From Treponema sp. (GTDB taxonomy: Bacteria; Spirochaetota; Spirochaetia; Treponematales; Treponemataceae): a stretch of 8,260 bases of DNA. Location: assembly GCA_003455655.1 (NCBI GenBank), contig DMQP01000139.1, forward strand, positions 1-8,260, given 5' to 3'. The notes below the pieces were generated by a model that saw nothing but the letters and a program-made list of their open reading frames with translations, was not told the DNA's origin and did not search any database. Shown in pieces: positions 1 to 6,179 of this stretch (position 1 is its first letter; each line of letters opens with the position of its first letter). Made by a program: the position numbers and the translations under genes.

Positions 1-270
1 GATGAAGGAAAGCGTATTTCTGAACGCATTATTACCATTGTTGGGCAGTTCCTTAATTACAAAGTTGATTACATTGGTTTTGTCTACGATGACCCCGTTG
101 TTCAAGCTTCGGTTATTAGACAGAAACCTTTTATGGTTGTAAACCCAACTTCAAAACCTGCTGTTTGTTTGAAACATATTGTTGGTAGAATAGAAAAGAC
201 GGATATGACCGGTTCTGAGGGAGTTAAGAACTTCCTTAAAAAATTCATTGGCGGTGGAAAAAACAAGTGA
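1..270 (+). CDS. flhG: FlhG/MinD-type ParA-family ATPase, C-terminal end (5' truncated)
   Basis: The open frame runs from the window edge to a TGA at 268-270 and gives the last 89 residues of a protein. The Walker motifs would lie upstream, outside the window. The visible part fits the end of MinD/FlhG (YlxH) ATPases: a strand followed by 'VDYIGFVYDDPVVQASVIRQ' (a new-interface segment typical of MinD-like proteins, where a D-x-x-V-x-x-A/S-x-x-x-x-x-P pattern is common), then 'KPFMVVNPTSKPAV' and a closing helix. The tail is basic and Gly/Lys-rich (FIGGGKNK). FlhG works with the SRP-type GTPase FlhF to set flagellar number and placement. The assignment to FlhG rather than another MinD homologue rests on the adjacent fliA and fapA genes; flhF would be expected just upstream. 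It is separated from the next gene by 61 bases that hold a promoter. Confidence 0.8.
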   Translation, partial: DEGKRISERIITIVGQFLNYKVDYIGFVYDDPVVQASVIRQKPFMVVNPTSKPAVCLKHIVGRIEKTDMTGSEGVKNFLKKFIGGGKNK

Positions 271-276
271 TTGAAC

Positions 277-305
277 TTGACCGACTTTGCATTTTACCGT
301 ATCAT
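277..305 (+). promoter_or_regulatory. Predicted sigma-70-type promoter for the membrane protein-fliA-fapA cluster
   Basis: TTGACC (277-282) and TATCAT (300-305) are separated by 17 bases, close to the housekeeping consensus. The expected start is near 312, about 20 bases before the start codon at 332, leaving room for the Shine-Dalgarno site at 319-324. The -10 box lies within a short inverted repeat, CGTAT-CATT-ATACG (298-311). No sigma-28-type -35/-10 pair is seen here, so fliA itself is probably expressed by the housekeeping holoenzyme. The site is called from sequence only. Confidence 0.55.
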
Positions 306-318
306 TATACGAGGGTGT

Positions 319-324
319 GGGAGG
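319..324 (+). promoter_or_regulatory. Ribosome binding site fixing the start at 332
   Basis: GGGAGG lies 7 bases before the ATG at 332. An earlier in-frame ATG at 287 has no such site and would lie inside the predicted promoter, so the later start is preferred. Confidence 0.75.
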
Positions 325-331
325 CTCATTC

Positions 332-1126
332 ATGCCGAAACTGAAAAATATACTGTATCCGGCAGTTTCAGGATTTGTCCTTTCATTTCTCATTACGCTC
401 ATAGCAACACGACATATTTTGTTGGCGTTGTTTAGGGGAGCTTTGTGGGCAGCTGGATTTGCAGCGCTCGCAGCAGGCATTTCTTTTTTGTATGAAAAGT
501 TTTTGTCTGAAGGCCTTGGTTCTGATTCTTTGTCAGAAAATCAGTCGCGACCGGTGACTGGTAATGTGGTAGATATTACTATTTCTGATGAAGAACTTAC
601 CCCTGATGATTCAGGCCCCCGATTTGATGTGTCTGGTGAACGTGCTGCTCCTTTGTCTGCGGCACAAACAAGACTGTCAGATATGAGTGAAACAGAAGCG
701 CTTATGGCACGAAGAACAGAAACGGTAACTGCTCCTCGTGCAACAGAACATACGGTAGCACAAAGTCCTGCTCCAGAGAGCAAAGTTGCAACGGCAAGTG
801 AACCGCTTGCTTCTGCTAAAACAGATGCTGGTTCAAAAGAGCCTGCAACATTTACGCCCGTTAATTTAGCGGGTCAACCAGTTAGTGCTTCTCAGTCGTC
901 GGGTGCGGCGGAAGACATAGATAATTTAGATGAACTCCCCGAAATAGGAGAGCTTAATCTTGTTGGATCTGGTTCTTCTTCGGTGGAAGAGACCAGTGAG
1001 TTTGCAGAAGAGGGTGAAGCTCCTTCTTCATCGCGCGTTCAGTTTGCTGACGGTTCAAGTCCTGCGTCTCACGATGCAGAAACAATGGCTAAGGCAATAA
1101 GAACGCTGTTGAAACGCGAAGACTAG
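332..1126 (+). CDS. Two-helix membrane protein with long disordered acidic tail, function unknown
   Basis: 264 residues; I do not recognise a named family. Residues 7-29 and about 31-54 are hydrophobic and form one hairpin or a pair of membrane helices (first helix PAVSGFVLSFLITLIA; second LLALFRGALWAAGFAALAAG). Residues 60-245 are poor in hydrophobics, rich in Ser, Ala, Pro, Thr and Glu, and probably disordered. Two short segments look less random: 'VVDITISDEELTPDD' (79-93) and 'LDELPEIGELNL' (199-210). The last 18 residues (HDAETMAKAIRTLLKRED) look like an amphipathic helix. This layout, a membrane anchor with a flexible cytoplasmic arm ending in a short helix, suggests docking to partner proteins. 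It sits between flhG and fliA, 25 bases ahead of fliA with no terminator, so it is probably co-transcribed with the sigma factor. A flagellar role is inferred from position only. Confidence 0.8.
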   Translation: MPKLKNILYPAVSGFVLSFLITLIATRHILLALFRGALWAAGFAALAAGISFLYEKFLSEGLGSDSLSENQSRPVTGNVVDITISDEELTPDDSGPRFDVSGERAAPLSAAQTRLSDMSETEALMARRTETVTAPRATEHTVAQSPAPESKVATASEPLASAKTDAGSKEPATFTPVNLAGQPVSASQSSGAAEDIDNLDELPEIGELNLVGSGSSSVEETSEFAEEGEAPSSSRVQFADGSSPASHDAETMAKAIRTLLKRED

Positions 1127-1137
1127 AATTTAAATAT

Positions 1138-1142
1138 AAAGG
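1138..1142 (+). promoter_or_regulatory. Ribosome binding site favouring the fliA start at 1152
   Basis: AAAGG ends 9 bases before the ATG at 1152. An upstream in-frame GTG at 1143 directly abuts this purine run and cannot use it, so the ATG is preferred. The GGAG at 1147-1150 is too close to the ATG to serve. Confidence 0.6.
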
Positions 1143-1151
1143 GTGTGGAGA

Positions 1152-1940
1152 ATGGGAACATCGCTCTTGGATGAAAAAACAGAAGACGAACTCTGGCAGG
1201 AATTCAAAAAAACGAAGTCCTCTGCAATTCGCGACAAATTTATACGGCAGTATATGCCCTTGGTAAAATATGTTGCGGGTAAAGTTTCGACAGGAATGCC
1301 TGAAAGCGTAGAGTTTGATGATTTGGTTGGATTCGGGCAGTTTGGTCTTTTGGATGCAATCAACAAATACGATCCCGACAAAAATGTCAAATTTAAAACT
1401 TATGCTGTTACCCGTATACGTGGAGCTATCTTCGATGAATTACGCGAACTTGACTGGGTTCCCCGCTCTGTGCGCCAGAAGTCTCGTGAAATTGAAGAAA
1501 CAATTGTTGACCTTGAAGCTCGTTTGGGTAGAACTGCAAGTGATGCCGAAATAGCAGAAGCTATGGGCATGACCGAAAGTGAATATCAGACAACGGTTAT
1601 GAAAGTAAGCGGAACGAGTGTTCTTTCTCTTAATGATGTTTGGTATTCTGGAGATGATTCAGACCACATGTCTATTGGAGACAGCATCGAAGCTCCCAAC
1701 AGTCTTAACCCCGATGTTATTGTAGAACGCGAAGAAATTCGCAAAGTAATTATTCAAGCCATTAACGAACTTCCTCAGAATGAAAAAATGGTTATTGTTT
1801 TATACTATCACGAAGATTTAACGTTCAAAGAAATTGGACAAGTTTTGAATGTTAGTGAAAGCCGTATTTCTCAGTTACATTCAAAAGCAAACCTTCGTCT
1901 GCGTGCAAAATTGACCAGCCTTAAGAAAGGAATTTTCTAG
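1152..1940 (+). CDS. fliA: Flagellar RNA polymerase sigma factor, sigma-28 (FliA/WhiG/SigD family)
   Basis: 262 residues, normal for the family. Region 2 spans about 27-100 and contains 'VEFDDLVGFGQFGLLDAI' (53-70) and 'FKTYAVTRIRGAIFDELREL' (81-100), the core-binding and -10 recognition segment; the YA-x-x-RIRGAI-x-DELR stretch is characteristic of FliA/WhiG. 'DWVPRSVRQKSREIE' (101-115) opens region 3. Region 4 (about 200-255) holds 'LPQNEKMVIVLYYHEDLT' and the helix-turn-helix 'FKEIGQVLNVSESRISQLHS' (225-244) that reads the -35 box. There is no region 1.1. It is expected to direct transcription of late flagellar genes (filament, chemotaxis, motor), normally held back by the anti-sigma factor FlgM, which is not in this window. 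The stop codon is part of the Shine-Dalgarno site of the following gene (TAGGAG), so translation of the two is probably coupled. Confidence 0.95.
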   Translation: MGTSLLDEKTEDELWQEFKKTKSSAIRDKFIRQYMPLVKYVAGKVSTGMPESVEFDDLVGFGQFGLLDAINKYDPDKNVKFKTYAVTRIRGAIFDELRELDWVPRSVRQKSREIEETIVDLEARLGRTASDAEIAEAMGMTESEYQTTVMKVSGTSVLSLNDVWYSGDDSDHMSIGDSIEAPNSLNPDVIVEREEIRKVIIQAINELPQNEKMVIVLYYHEDLTFKEIGQVLNVSESRISQLHSKANLRLRAKLTSLKKGIF

Positions 1941-1948
1941 GAGCGCTT

Positions 1949-3922
1949 ATGGTTACGCTGGAAAAAATCCGTATCGATTTGGAAAAACAACTCTCCGTTG
2001 ATAAGGAAATCAACAGCGTAGACGTTTTAGCCTATACTATCGAAGAAGCACTTGCCGATGCAGCTGTTCAACTTGAAACGACTGTTCCTAATCTTGAATA
2101 CGAAGTGCTCGAAAAAGGTTTCCCTGGAGTTATGGGGCTTGCTCGTAAACCGTGGAAACTGCGCATTTACGAAAACCCCAAAGTTGTTCAACAGAAAAAA
2201 CAAGCCGCCGCTGCCGCTGCATCTTTGGGCGGACAAATGGAAGAAGAAGAAAAAATTGTCGATACCGATGGACTGTTTTATGTTCGCCATTTTGGTTCGT
2301 CTATTTTCCTCAAAGTTGTTCTTCCTGTGGGAAACGGAAAGCCTGTTGAAGTTAGAGATGTTTTTGCAGAAGCTCGTCGTGCCGATACACTTTCTCTTGA
2401 TGAAGATAAAGTTAAAACACTGTGTAGCACTGGTACAGAAAATGGCTATGTAAACATTGGTGAATACAAACATGAAAGTGCAGGAGATGCTCTGCTTGCT
2501 GTTGATGTTGCCCGTGACGAAATGAAAGCTACCATTACCGTTTCTCCTCCTGGTATGAGTGGTGCAGAAATTTCTGCTGACTCCATTGAAGCGGCTCTTA
2601 AACTGCAAGGTGTTGTTGCGGGTATAGATAAGCAGAAGATATCTGACTTTGTTGATAATCCTTCTTACAATGTTCCTTACGAAGTTGCTGCTGCGGTTAT
2701 GCCAGTTGACGGTCGTGATGCCTACATTTCTTATAACTTTGAAACAGACCGTTCTAAATTGCGTCTCAAAGAAACAGACACTGGTCAGATTGACTTTAAG
2801 GAATTGAACCTTATTCAAAACGTTGTTGCAGGTCAACCGCTTGCACAAAAGATGCTTCCTCAGCGCGGAAAAATTGGACAGACCATTATGGGTCGTATGC
2901 TTGAAGCTAAAAACGGAAAAGACATACCAATTCCTTTGGGAGCAAATGTTCATGTTGATACAGACGGTGTAACTGTTGTTGCCGATAAAAACGGTCAGGT
3001 TATGCTGGTGGGCGACAAAATTACGGTTGAAGAAGTATACGAAGTTCCTGGTGTTAACATTAAGACTGGTAACATTACCTTTATGGGAACCGTTGTCTGT
3101 CGTGGTAACGTTGAAGATGGCTTTAACATTAAGGCAGATGGCAATATTGAAATTTACGGTTCTGTTGGTAACTGTAAAATTGAAGCTGAAGGCGACATTG
3201 TTATTTCACAAGGTGTTATGGGGCGCGATGAAGGTGAAATTCGTACGCCAAAGAATGTGTGGGCTCGCTTTATTCAGAATGCAACAGTTGATGCAGGTGA
3301 AGACATTGTTGTTAACGACAACATCATGAACAGTAATGTAACTGCCATGCACAAAATTTTGCTTAAAGGAAAACGTGCGCAGATTATTGGTGGCCATTTA
3401 TTTGCTACCGAAGAAATTTCTGCAAAGAACATTGGTGCTGGTGGAGGCGGAACCGAAACTATTCTTGAAGTTGGTGTTGATCCCAAGAAAAAACAGCGTC
3501 TTATGGAACTGCAAGAGTTGCAAGCTTCTATTGTTAAAGAACTTGAAGAAGTTGACCTTAACATTAGTACGCTTGAAAATCAAAAGAAAATTCGTAAATC
3601 CCTTCCCAAAGAAAAAGAAGAAAGTCTTAAAAAATTTATTGCTCGTAAAAGCGAAATTATCGAAATCAATAACGGATACTCGACAGAAATCAATCAGATT
3701 CAAGAACGTCTGCGCGAACTTAAAGTTGTTGGCCGCGTAAATGCAAGTGGAACCGTTTATCCTGGCGTAAAAGTTTTTGTGCGTGACGAAAAAGATGAAG
3801 TTAAGAATGAAGTTAAGGCAGTGTCTTTCTTTTACGATAACGGTTTTGTTCGTAGAGGTAAGTACGATCCGTCTCAGGTTACGGATCAGGTGAGGGATCC
3901 CGATGGCTATTCATCCAATTGA
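1949..3922 (+). CDS. FapA-family (DUF342) flagellar assembly protein A with Jag-N-like domain
   Basis: 657 residues. Residues about 27-75 (from YTIEEALADAAVQLE through GFPGVMGLARKPWKLRIYE) match the Jag-N pattern seen at the front of KhpB/Jag RNA-binding proteins. An Ala-rich linker (86-92) and an acidic patch (98-102) follow. Residues about 108-190 form a beta-rich domain, and about 190-270 resemble the FapA N-terminal domain (MKATITVSPPGMSGAEISADSIEAALK region). From about 290 to 505 comes the DUF342 core, beginning with 'GKIGQTIMGRMLEAKNGKD' (307-325) and continuing as short beta repeats of G-x-I-x-I type, consistent with a right-handed beta-helix; it closes with a Gly run (497-501). Residues 512-592 are charged and heptad-like, probably a coiled coil, and 593-657 return to beta structure. 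In Vibrio, a FapA protein affects polar localisation of a signalling phosphotransferase component; in motility loci the family is annotated as flagellar assembly, with the mechanism unsettled. The start has TAGGAG 5 bases upstream, and the 3' end overlaps the next gene. Confidence 0.88.
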   Translation: MVTLEKIRIDLEKQLSVDKEINSVDVLAYTIEEALADAAVQLETTVPNLEYEVLEKGFPGVMGLARKPWKLRIYENPKVVQQKKQAAAAAASLGGQMEEEEKIVDTDGLFYVRHFGSSIFLKVVLPVGNGKPVEVRDVFAEARRADTLSLDEDKVKTLCSTGTENGYVNIGEYKHESAGDALLAVDVARDEMKATITVSPPGMSGAEISADSIEAALKLQGVVAGIDKQKISDFVDNPSYNVPYEVAAAVMPVDGRDAYISYNFETDRSKLRLKETDTGQIDFKELNLIQNVVAGQPLAQKMLPQRGKIGQTIMGRMLEAKNGKDIPIPLGANVHVDTDGVTVVADKNGQVMLVGDKITVEEVYEVPGVNIKTGNITFMGTVVCRGNVEDGFNIKADGNIEIYGSVGNCKIEAEGDIVISQGVMGRDEGEIRTPKNVWARFIQNATVDAGEDIVVNDNIMNSNVTAMHKILLKGKRAQIIGGHLFATEEISAKNIGAGGGGTETILEVGVDPKKKQRLMELQELQASIVKELEEVDLNISTLENQKKIRKSLPKEKEESLKKFIARKSEIIEINNGYSTEINQIQERLRELKVVGRVNASGTVYPGVKVFVRDEKDEVKNEVKAVSFFYDNGFVRRGKYDPSQVTDQVRDPDGYSSN

Positions 3923-4244
3923 TTTGTCTACCGTCTATTCACAGATGGACAAAGTTGCCAAGTATTCAGCTTCACAGAATCAGCAGGCACAGGCAGCAAG
4001 TCAGCTTAGTAACACTCAGGCTGCAAACGAGCAGTTTCAAAAGACACAGGGTGTACAAGAGGCAGCCCAGCAAGATACAGATACCGCTGCAAAAGTAAGA
4101 CCAGATGGAAAAAACAACGATGCAGAGCAAAATGCAAGTGATGAAAAAAAACGCAAAGATGAATCCGAGCCCGATGCTGAGCCCCGTAAACAATGGGAAA
4201 TAAAAGATCCTCGTGTGGGTAATTTCATAGACATAAGCAGGTAA
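3903..4244 (+). CDS. Small Gln/Ala-rich hypothetical protein, translationally coupled to fapA
   Basis: 113 residues; I do not recognise a family. The start lies 20 bases inside the end of the fapA-family gene, in a different frame, and its Shine-Dalgarno site (GAGG, 3892-3895, 7 bases before the ATG) is also within that gene, so its translation probably depends on ribosomes finishing fapA. The N-terminus 'MAIHPIDLSTVYSQMDKVAK' is followed by a Gln/Ala/Asn-rich helical stretch (24-58) with no hydrophobic segment, then a Lys/Asp/Glu-rich linker (64-94), and ends with the more ordered 'WEIKDPRVGNFIDISR' (98-113). It is cytoplasmic, with no signal peptide. An adaptor role for a short conserved C-terminal peptide is possible but is only inference. 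The real coding status is supported by coupling, spacing and placement in a compact operon. Confidence 0.75.
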   Translation: MAIHPIDLSTVYSQMDKVAKYSASQNQQAQAASQLSNTQAANEQFQKTQGVQEAAQQDTDTAAKVRPDGKNNDAEQNASDEKKRKDESEPDAEPRKQWEIKDPRVGNFIDISR

Positions 4245-4247
4245 ATT

Positions 4248-4961
4248 ATGGCTACTACTATTATTGTTTCTCTTATATTTTTTTTGAACTTCATAGCATG
4301 GGCCATTTTTTTAACTCACTTTAATAAAGTTTCTTCATCAGAAAAAATAACTGAAAAAATTCGCGATAGTCTTGATGCTTTAGTAAGAGATTTAAATAAC
4401 AATGCAGAAAGAGATATAGAACTGGTTGAAGATAAAATAAAAGAATTGCGTGCTGTTGCAGCAGAAGCAGACCGCCGTCTTACCATTCTCAAAGCAGAAC
4501 TGGAACGAACAGAACAGGCTGCACTTTTTGCAAAAAACATAGAACAAGTTTCTCGTTCAGTAAGACAAGTTCCCCAAATAACCGAAGAAGAGCAGCCTCG
4601 AAAAAAGACTCGGTCAAAGACTAAAACGCTTAGTCATACCCGTAGCACATCTTCTTTAACTCCTGCAGATCGATATCGCAGTGAACAGTCACAGGGAAAT
4701 CTCTTTTTTACAAAAGAAGGCGTTGGTCCCGATGAACAGCGTGCACTTTTTACTTCAACTTCAGAACAATCCGAAGCAGTAGTGCAAAAAATTCCCGTTA
4801 TAAATCCCCCAGAATATTTAGCAGATATTCCAGTAGAACCGAAAAAAGACTTTAACACGCAAGTTTTACAACTGTACAAAGAAGGGTATTCTGCCCAAGA
4901 AATTGCTTCTCAACTGAAAACAAGTGTCCAAGAAGTTCGTTTAGTGCTTGAATTTGCCTGA
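4248..4961 (+). CDS. Single-pass membrane protein with coiled coil and C-terminal HTH-like segment (SwrB/DUF6115-like by architecture)
   Basis: 237 residues. Residues 4-24 (TIIVSLIFFLNFIAWAIFLTH) form one membrane helix with a very short outer end, so the bulk should be cytoplasmic. Residues 32-105 are a charged helical region with heptad spacing, probably a coiled coil. A basic, Ser/Thr-rich linker follows (117-150, with RKKTRSKTKT at 118-127). The C-terminal 'VLQLYKEGYSAQEIASQL' (206-223) plus 'KTSVQEVRLVLEF' looks like a helix-turn-helix of the kind that closes DUF6115 proteins found beside sigma factor genes in Firmicutes motility operons. In Bacillus subtilis SwrB, a bitopic coiled-coil protein encoded right after sigD, promotes activation of the flagellar export apparatus. 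The similarity proposed here is in position and layout, not measured identity. It starts 3 bases after the preceding stop, with AGG 6 bases upstream. It appears to be the last gene of the cluster. Confidence 0.8.
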   Translation: MATTIIVSLIFFLNFIAWAIFLTHFNKVSSSEKITEKIRDSLDALVRDLNNNAERDIELVEDKIKELRAVAAEADRRLTILKAELERTEQAALFAKNIEQVSRSVRQVPQITEEEQPRKKTRSKTKTLSHTRSTSSLTPADRYRSEQSQGNLFFTKEGVGPDEQRALFTSTSEQSEAVVQKIPVINPPEYLADIPVEPKKDFNTQVLQLYKEGYSAQEIASQLKTSVQEVRLVLEFA

Positions 4962-5012
4962 AATTTGTAGCATATAGGTCTTTAGTGATATTCCATTTTG
5001 TTAAAAATCTCA

Positions 5013-5030
5013 AAAATTTGCTTGAATTTT
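5013..5030. repeat. Small AT-rich inverted repeat upstream of galM
   Basis: AAAATT (5013-5018) and AATTTT (5025-5030) flank TGCTTG. The repeat covers the predicted -35 box. It is too weak and AT-rich for an intrinsic terminator and could arise by chance in this AT-rich gap. Confidence 0.3.
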
Positions 5031-5049
5031 CGTAGAAATGAGGTATACT
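5022..5049 (+). promoter_or_regulatory. Predicted sigma-70-type promoter of galM
   Basis: TTGAAT (5022-5027) and TATACT (5044-5049) are 16 bases apart. The expected transcription start is near 5056-5059, at or just before the ATG at 5059. This is the best promoter match between 4962 and galM, and no intrinsic terminator separates it from the preceding gene. Confidence 0.6.
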
Positions 5050-5054
5050 ATACC
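5042..5054. promoter_or_regulatory. Perfect palindrome over the galM -10 box, possible operator
   Basis: GGTATA-C-TATACC is a perfect 6-base inverted repeat around a single C and contains the whole -10 element. A second palindrome, CATATATG (5054-5061), touches it and includes the start codon. A dimeric regulator bound here would block RNA polymerase, but no regulator gene is adjacent, and TA-rich -10 elements are partly self-complementary anyway. Confidence 0.35.
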
Positions 5055-5058
5055 ATAT

Positions 5059-6108
5059 ATGTCTGCAGTATCGGTCAAAAAAAATAAATTCGGACTTCTT
5101 TCCGATGGAACTAAAGTGCATCTCTTTACCGTGAGTAATGGAAAAATGTCTTTTTCCTGTTCTGATTACGGTTGCACAGTAACAAGTATTGTTCTTCCTG
5201 CAAAGGGTGGCTCTCAAGTTGATGTTCTTTTAGGATATTCTTCTCTTGAAGGTTTTCTAAACAGTGATTTATGTTTTGGAACAGTAGTGGGGCGCTTTGC
5301 TAACCGTATTGGCAATGCTTCCTTTACACTCGATGGCATTCGCTATCAGTTAGACAAAAATGACGCTGGCATAAATACCTTGCATGGCGGTTTTGACCGT
5401 TACGAAAAAAAGATGTGGAAGGCAAAGAAAGTTTCTTCACGTTTTGGTAAGGGCGTGCGTTTTACTCGTCTTAGTCCTGATGGAGAACAAGGCTTTCCTG
5501 GCAATGTGAACATAAGTGTTTCGTATTATCTTAACGAAAGCAATACTATTACTATGGAGTATCACGCTTCAACCGATAAAGCAACTCCACTTAATCTGAC
5601 TAATCACGCATACTTTAATCTGAAAGGCTATAATGGTGGCGACATATCTTCTCATCTTTTAAGCATGGATTGCGGTCACTATCTTGAAGTCGATAAAAAC
5701 TTAATTCCCACCGGTACTCTTGTTCCCGTGACCGATACTCCTTACGACTTTACCAAAGCAAAGGCAATGGGTAAAGACATTGATTCTGTAGGTTACGGTT
5801 ATGACAACTGTTATGTGCTTTCTCATCCTGCAACAACAGAAGAGCCTGTTTTATTTGCAAGCGTAACTGAACCAGAGAGCGGTCGTAAAATGCATGTTTC
5901 AACAACAATGCCGGGAGTTCAGTTTTATACAGCCAACTGGATTGATGGAGAGAAGGGTAAGCAGGGAGTTTCCTATGTAAAGCATGGAGCTTTCTGTCTT
6001 GAAACGCAAGCCTTCCCCGATTCACCCAACAAAGCTTCTTTCCCTAACTGCATATTGCGTCCGGGACAAGATGCACATACGGTAACTCAATATAGCTTTG
6101 AGTTTTAA
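5059..6108 (+). CDS. galM: Aldose 1-epimerase (galactose mutarotase)
   Basis: 349 residues from the ATG at 5059, typical for the family. It interconverts the alpha and beta anomers of galactose and other aldoses in the cytoplasm, feeding the Leloir pathway. By comparison with known GalM enzymes the active site is complete: Arg83 in 'VGRFANRIG', His109 in 'NTLHGG', the catalytic acid His183 in 'LNLTNHAYFNL', Asp249 in 'GYGYDNCYVL', and the catalytic base Glu315 in 'FCLETQAFPDSPN'. There is no signal peptide. An in-frame ATG at 5038 would add seven residues but lies upstream of the -10 box and has no ribosome binding site, so I prefer 5059; this start also lacks a Shine-Dalgarno site, as expected for a leaderless message. 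Other galactose genes are not in the window. Both flanking genes belong to unrelated systems, so it is probably its own transcription unit. Confidence 0.93.
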   Translation: MSAVSVKKNKFGLLSDGTKVHLFTVSNGKMSFSCSDYGCTVTSIVLPAKGGSQVDVLLGYSSLEGFLNSDLCFGTVVGRFANRIGNASFTLDGIRYQLDKNDAGINTLHGGFDRYEKKMWKAKKVSSRFGKGVRFTRLSPDGEQGFPGNVNISVSYYLNESNTITMEYHASTDKATPLNLTNHAYFNLKGYNGGDISSHLLSMDCGHYLEVDKNLIPTGTLVPVTDTPYDFTKAKAMGKDIDSVGYGYDNCYVLSHPATTEEPVLFASVTEPESGRKMHVSTTMPGVQFYTANWIDGEKGKQGVSYVKHGAFCLETQAFPDSPNKASFPNCILRPGQDAHTVTQYSFEF

Positions 6109-6120
6109 AAATGGAATTCT

Positions 6121-6151
6121 GCGGTAACGATGCAAGAAGCATTTGTTCCGC
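6121..6151 (+). promoter_or_regulatory. Imperfect hairpin between galM and the V-ATPase operon
   Basis: GCGG (6121-6124), AAC (6126-6128) and ATGC (6130-6133) pair with CCGC (6148-6151), GTT (6145-6147) and GCAT (6139-6142), with a bulged T, a small internal loop and the loop AAGAA. No run of T follows, so it is not a standard intrinsic terminator. It may stabilise the galM 3' end or form part of the atpE leader. No convincing promoter for the ATPase genes is seen in 6109-6184. Confidence 0.4.
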
Positions 6152-6173
6152 GAACGAGAGATATTACTTTATA

Positions 6174-6179
6174 GAGAGG
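6174..6179 (+). promoter_or_regulatory. Ribosome binding site favouring the atpE start at 6185
   Basis: GAGAGG ends 5 bases before the second of two adjacent ATG codons (6182 and 6185). Only 2 bases separate it from the first, so the second, giving MDVQLQELI, is preferred. The in-frame ATG at 6142-6144 region start (6143) has no such site. Confidence 0.6.

Noticed and set aside
287..331. Earlier in-frame start for the membrane protein.
   Set aside because: It has no ribosome binding site and falls within the predicted promoter, while 332 has GGGAGG at ideal distance.
2027..2953. A 308-codon open frame on the minus strand, opposite the fapA-family gene.
   Set aside because: It lies wholly inside a well-supported gene, its product is rich in Asn, Phe, Cys and Arg with no recognisable domain, and no ribosome binding site or promoter was noted. 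It is an antisense shadow.
2981..2988. GCCGATAA, identical to the -10 core of sigma-28 promoters.
   Set aside because: The bases 11 positions upstream (AGACGGTG) do not resemble the TAAAGTTT -35 box, and the site encodes part of the conserved FapA core.
4962..5012. Search for an intrinsic terminator after the motility cluster.
   Set aside because: No GC-rich hairpin followed by T residues is present; only weak AT-rich symmetry occurs.
5038..5058. Earlier in-frame ATG for galM.
   Set aside because: It lies between the -35 and -10 boxes, lacks a ribosome binding site, and adds seven residues not expected in the family.
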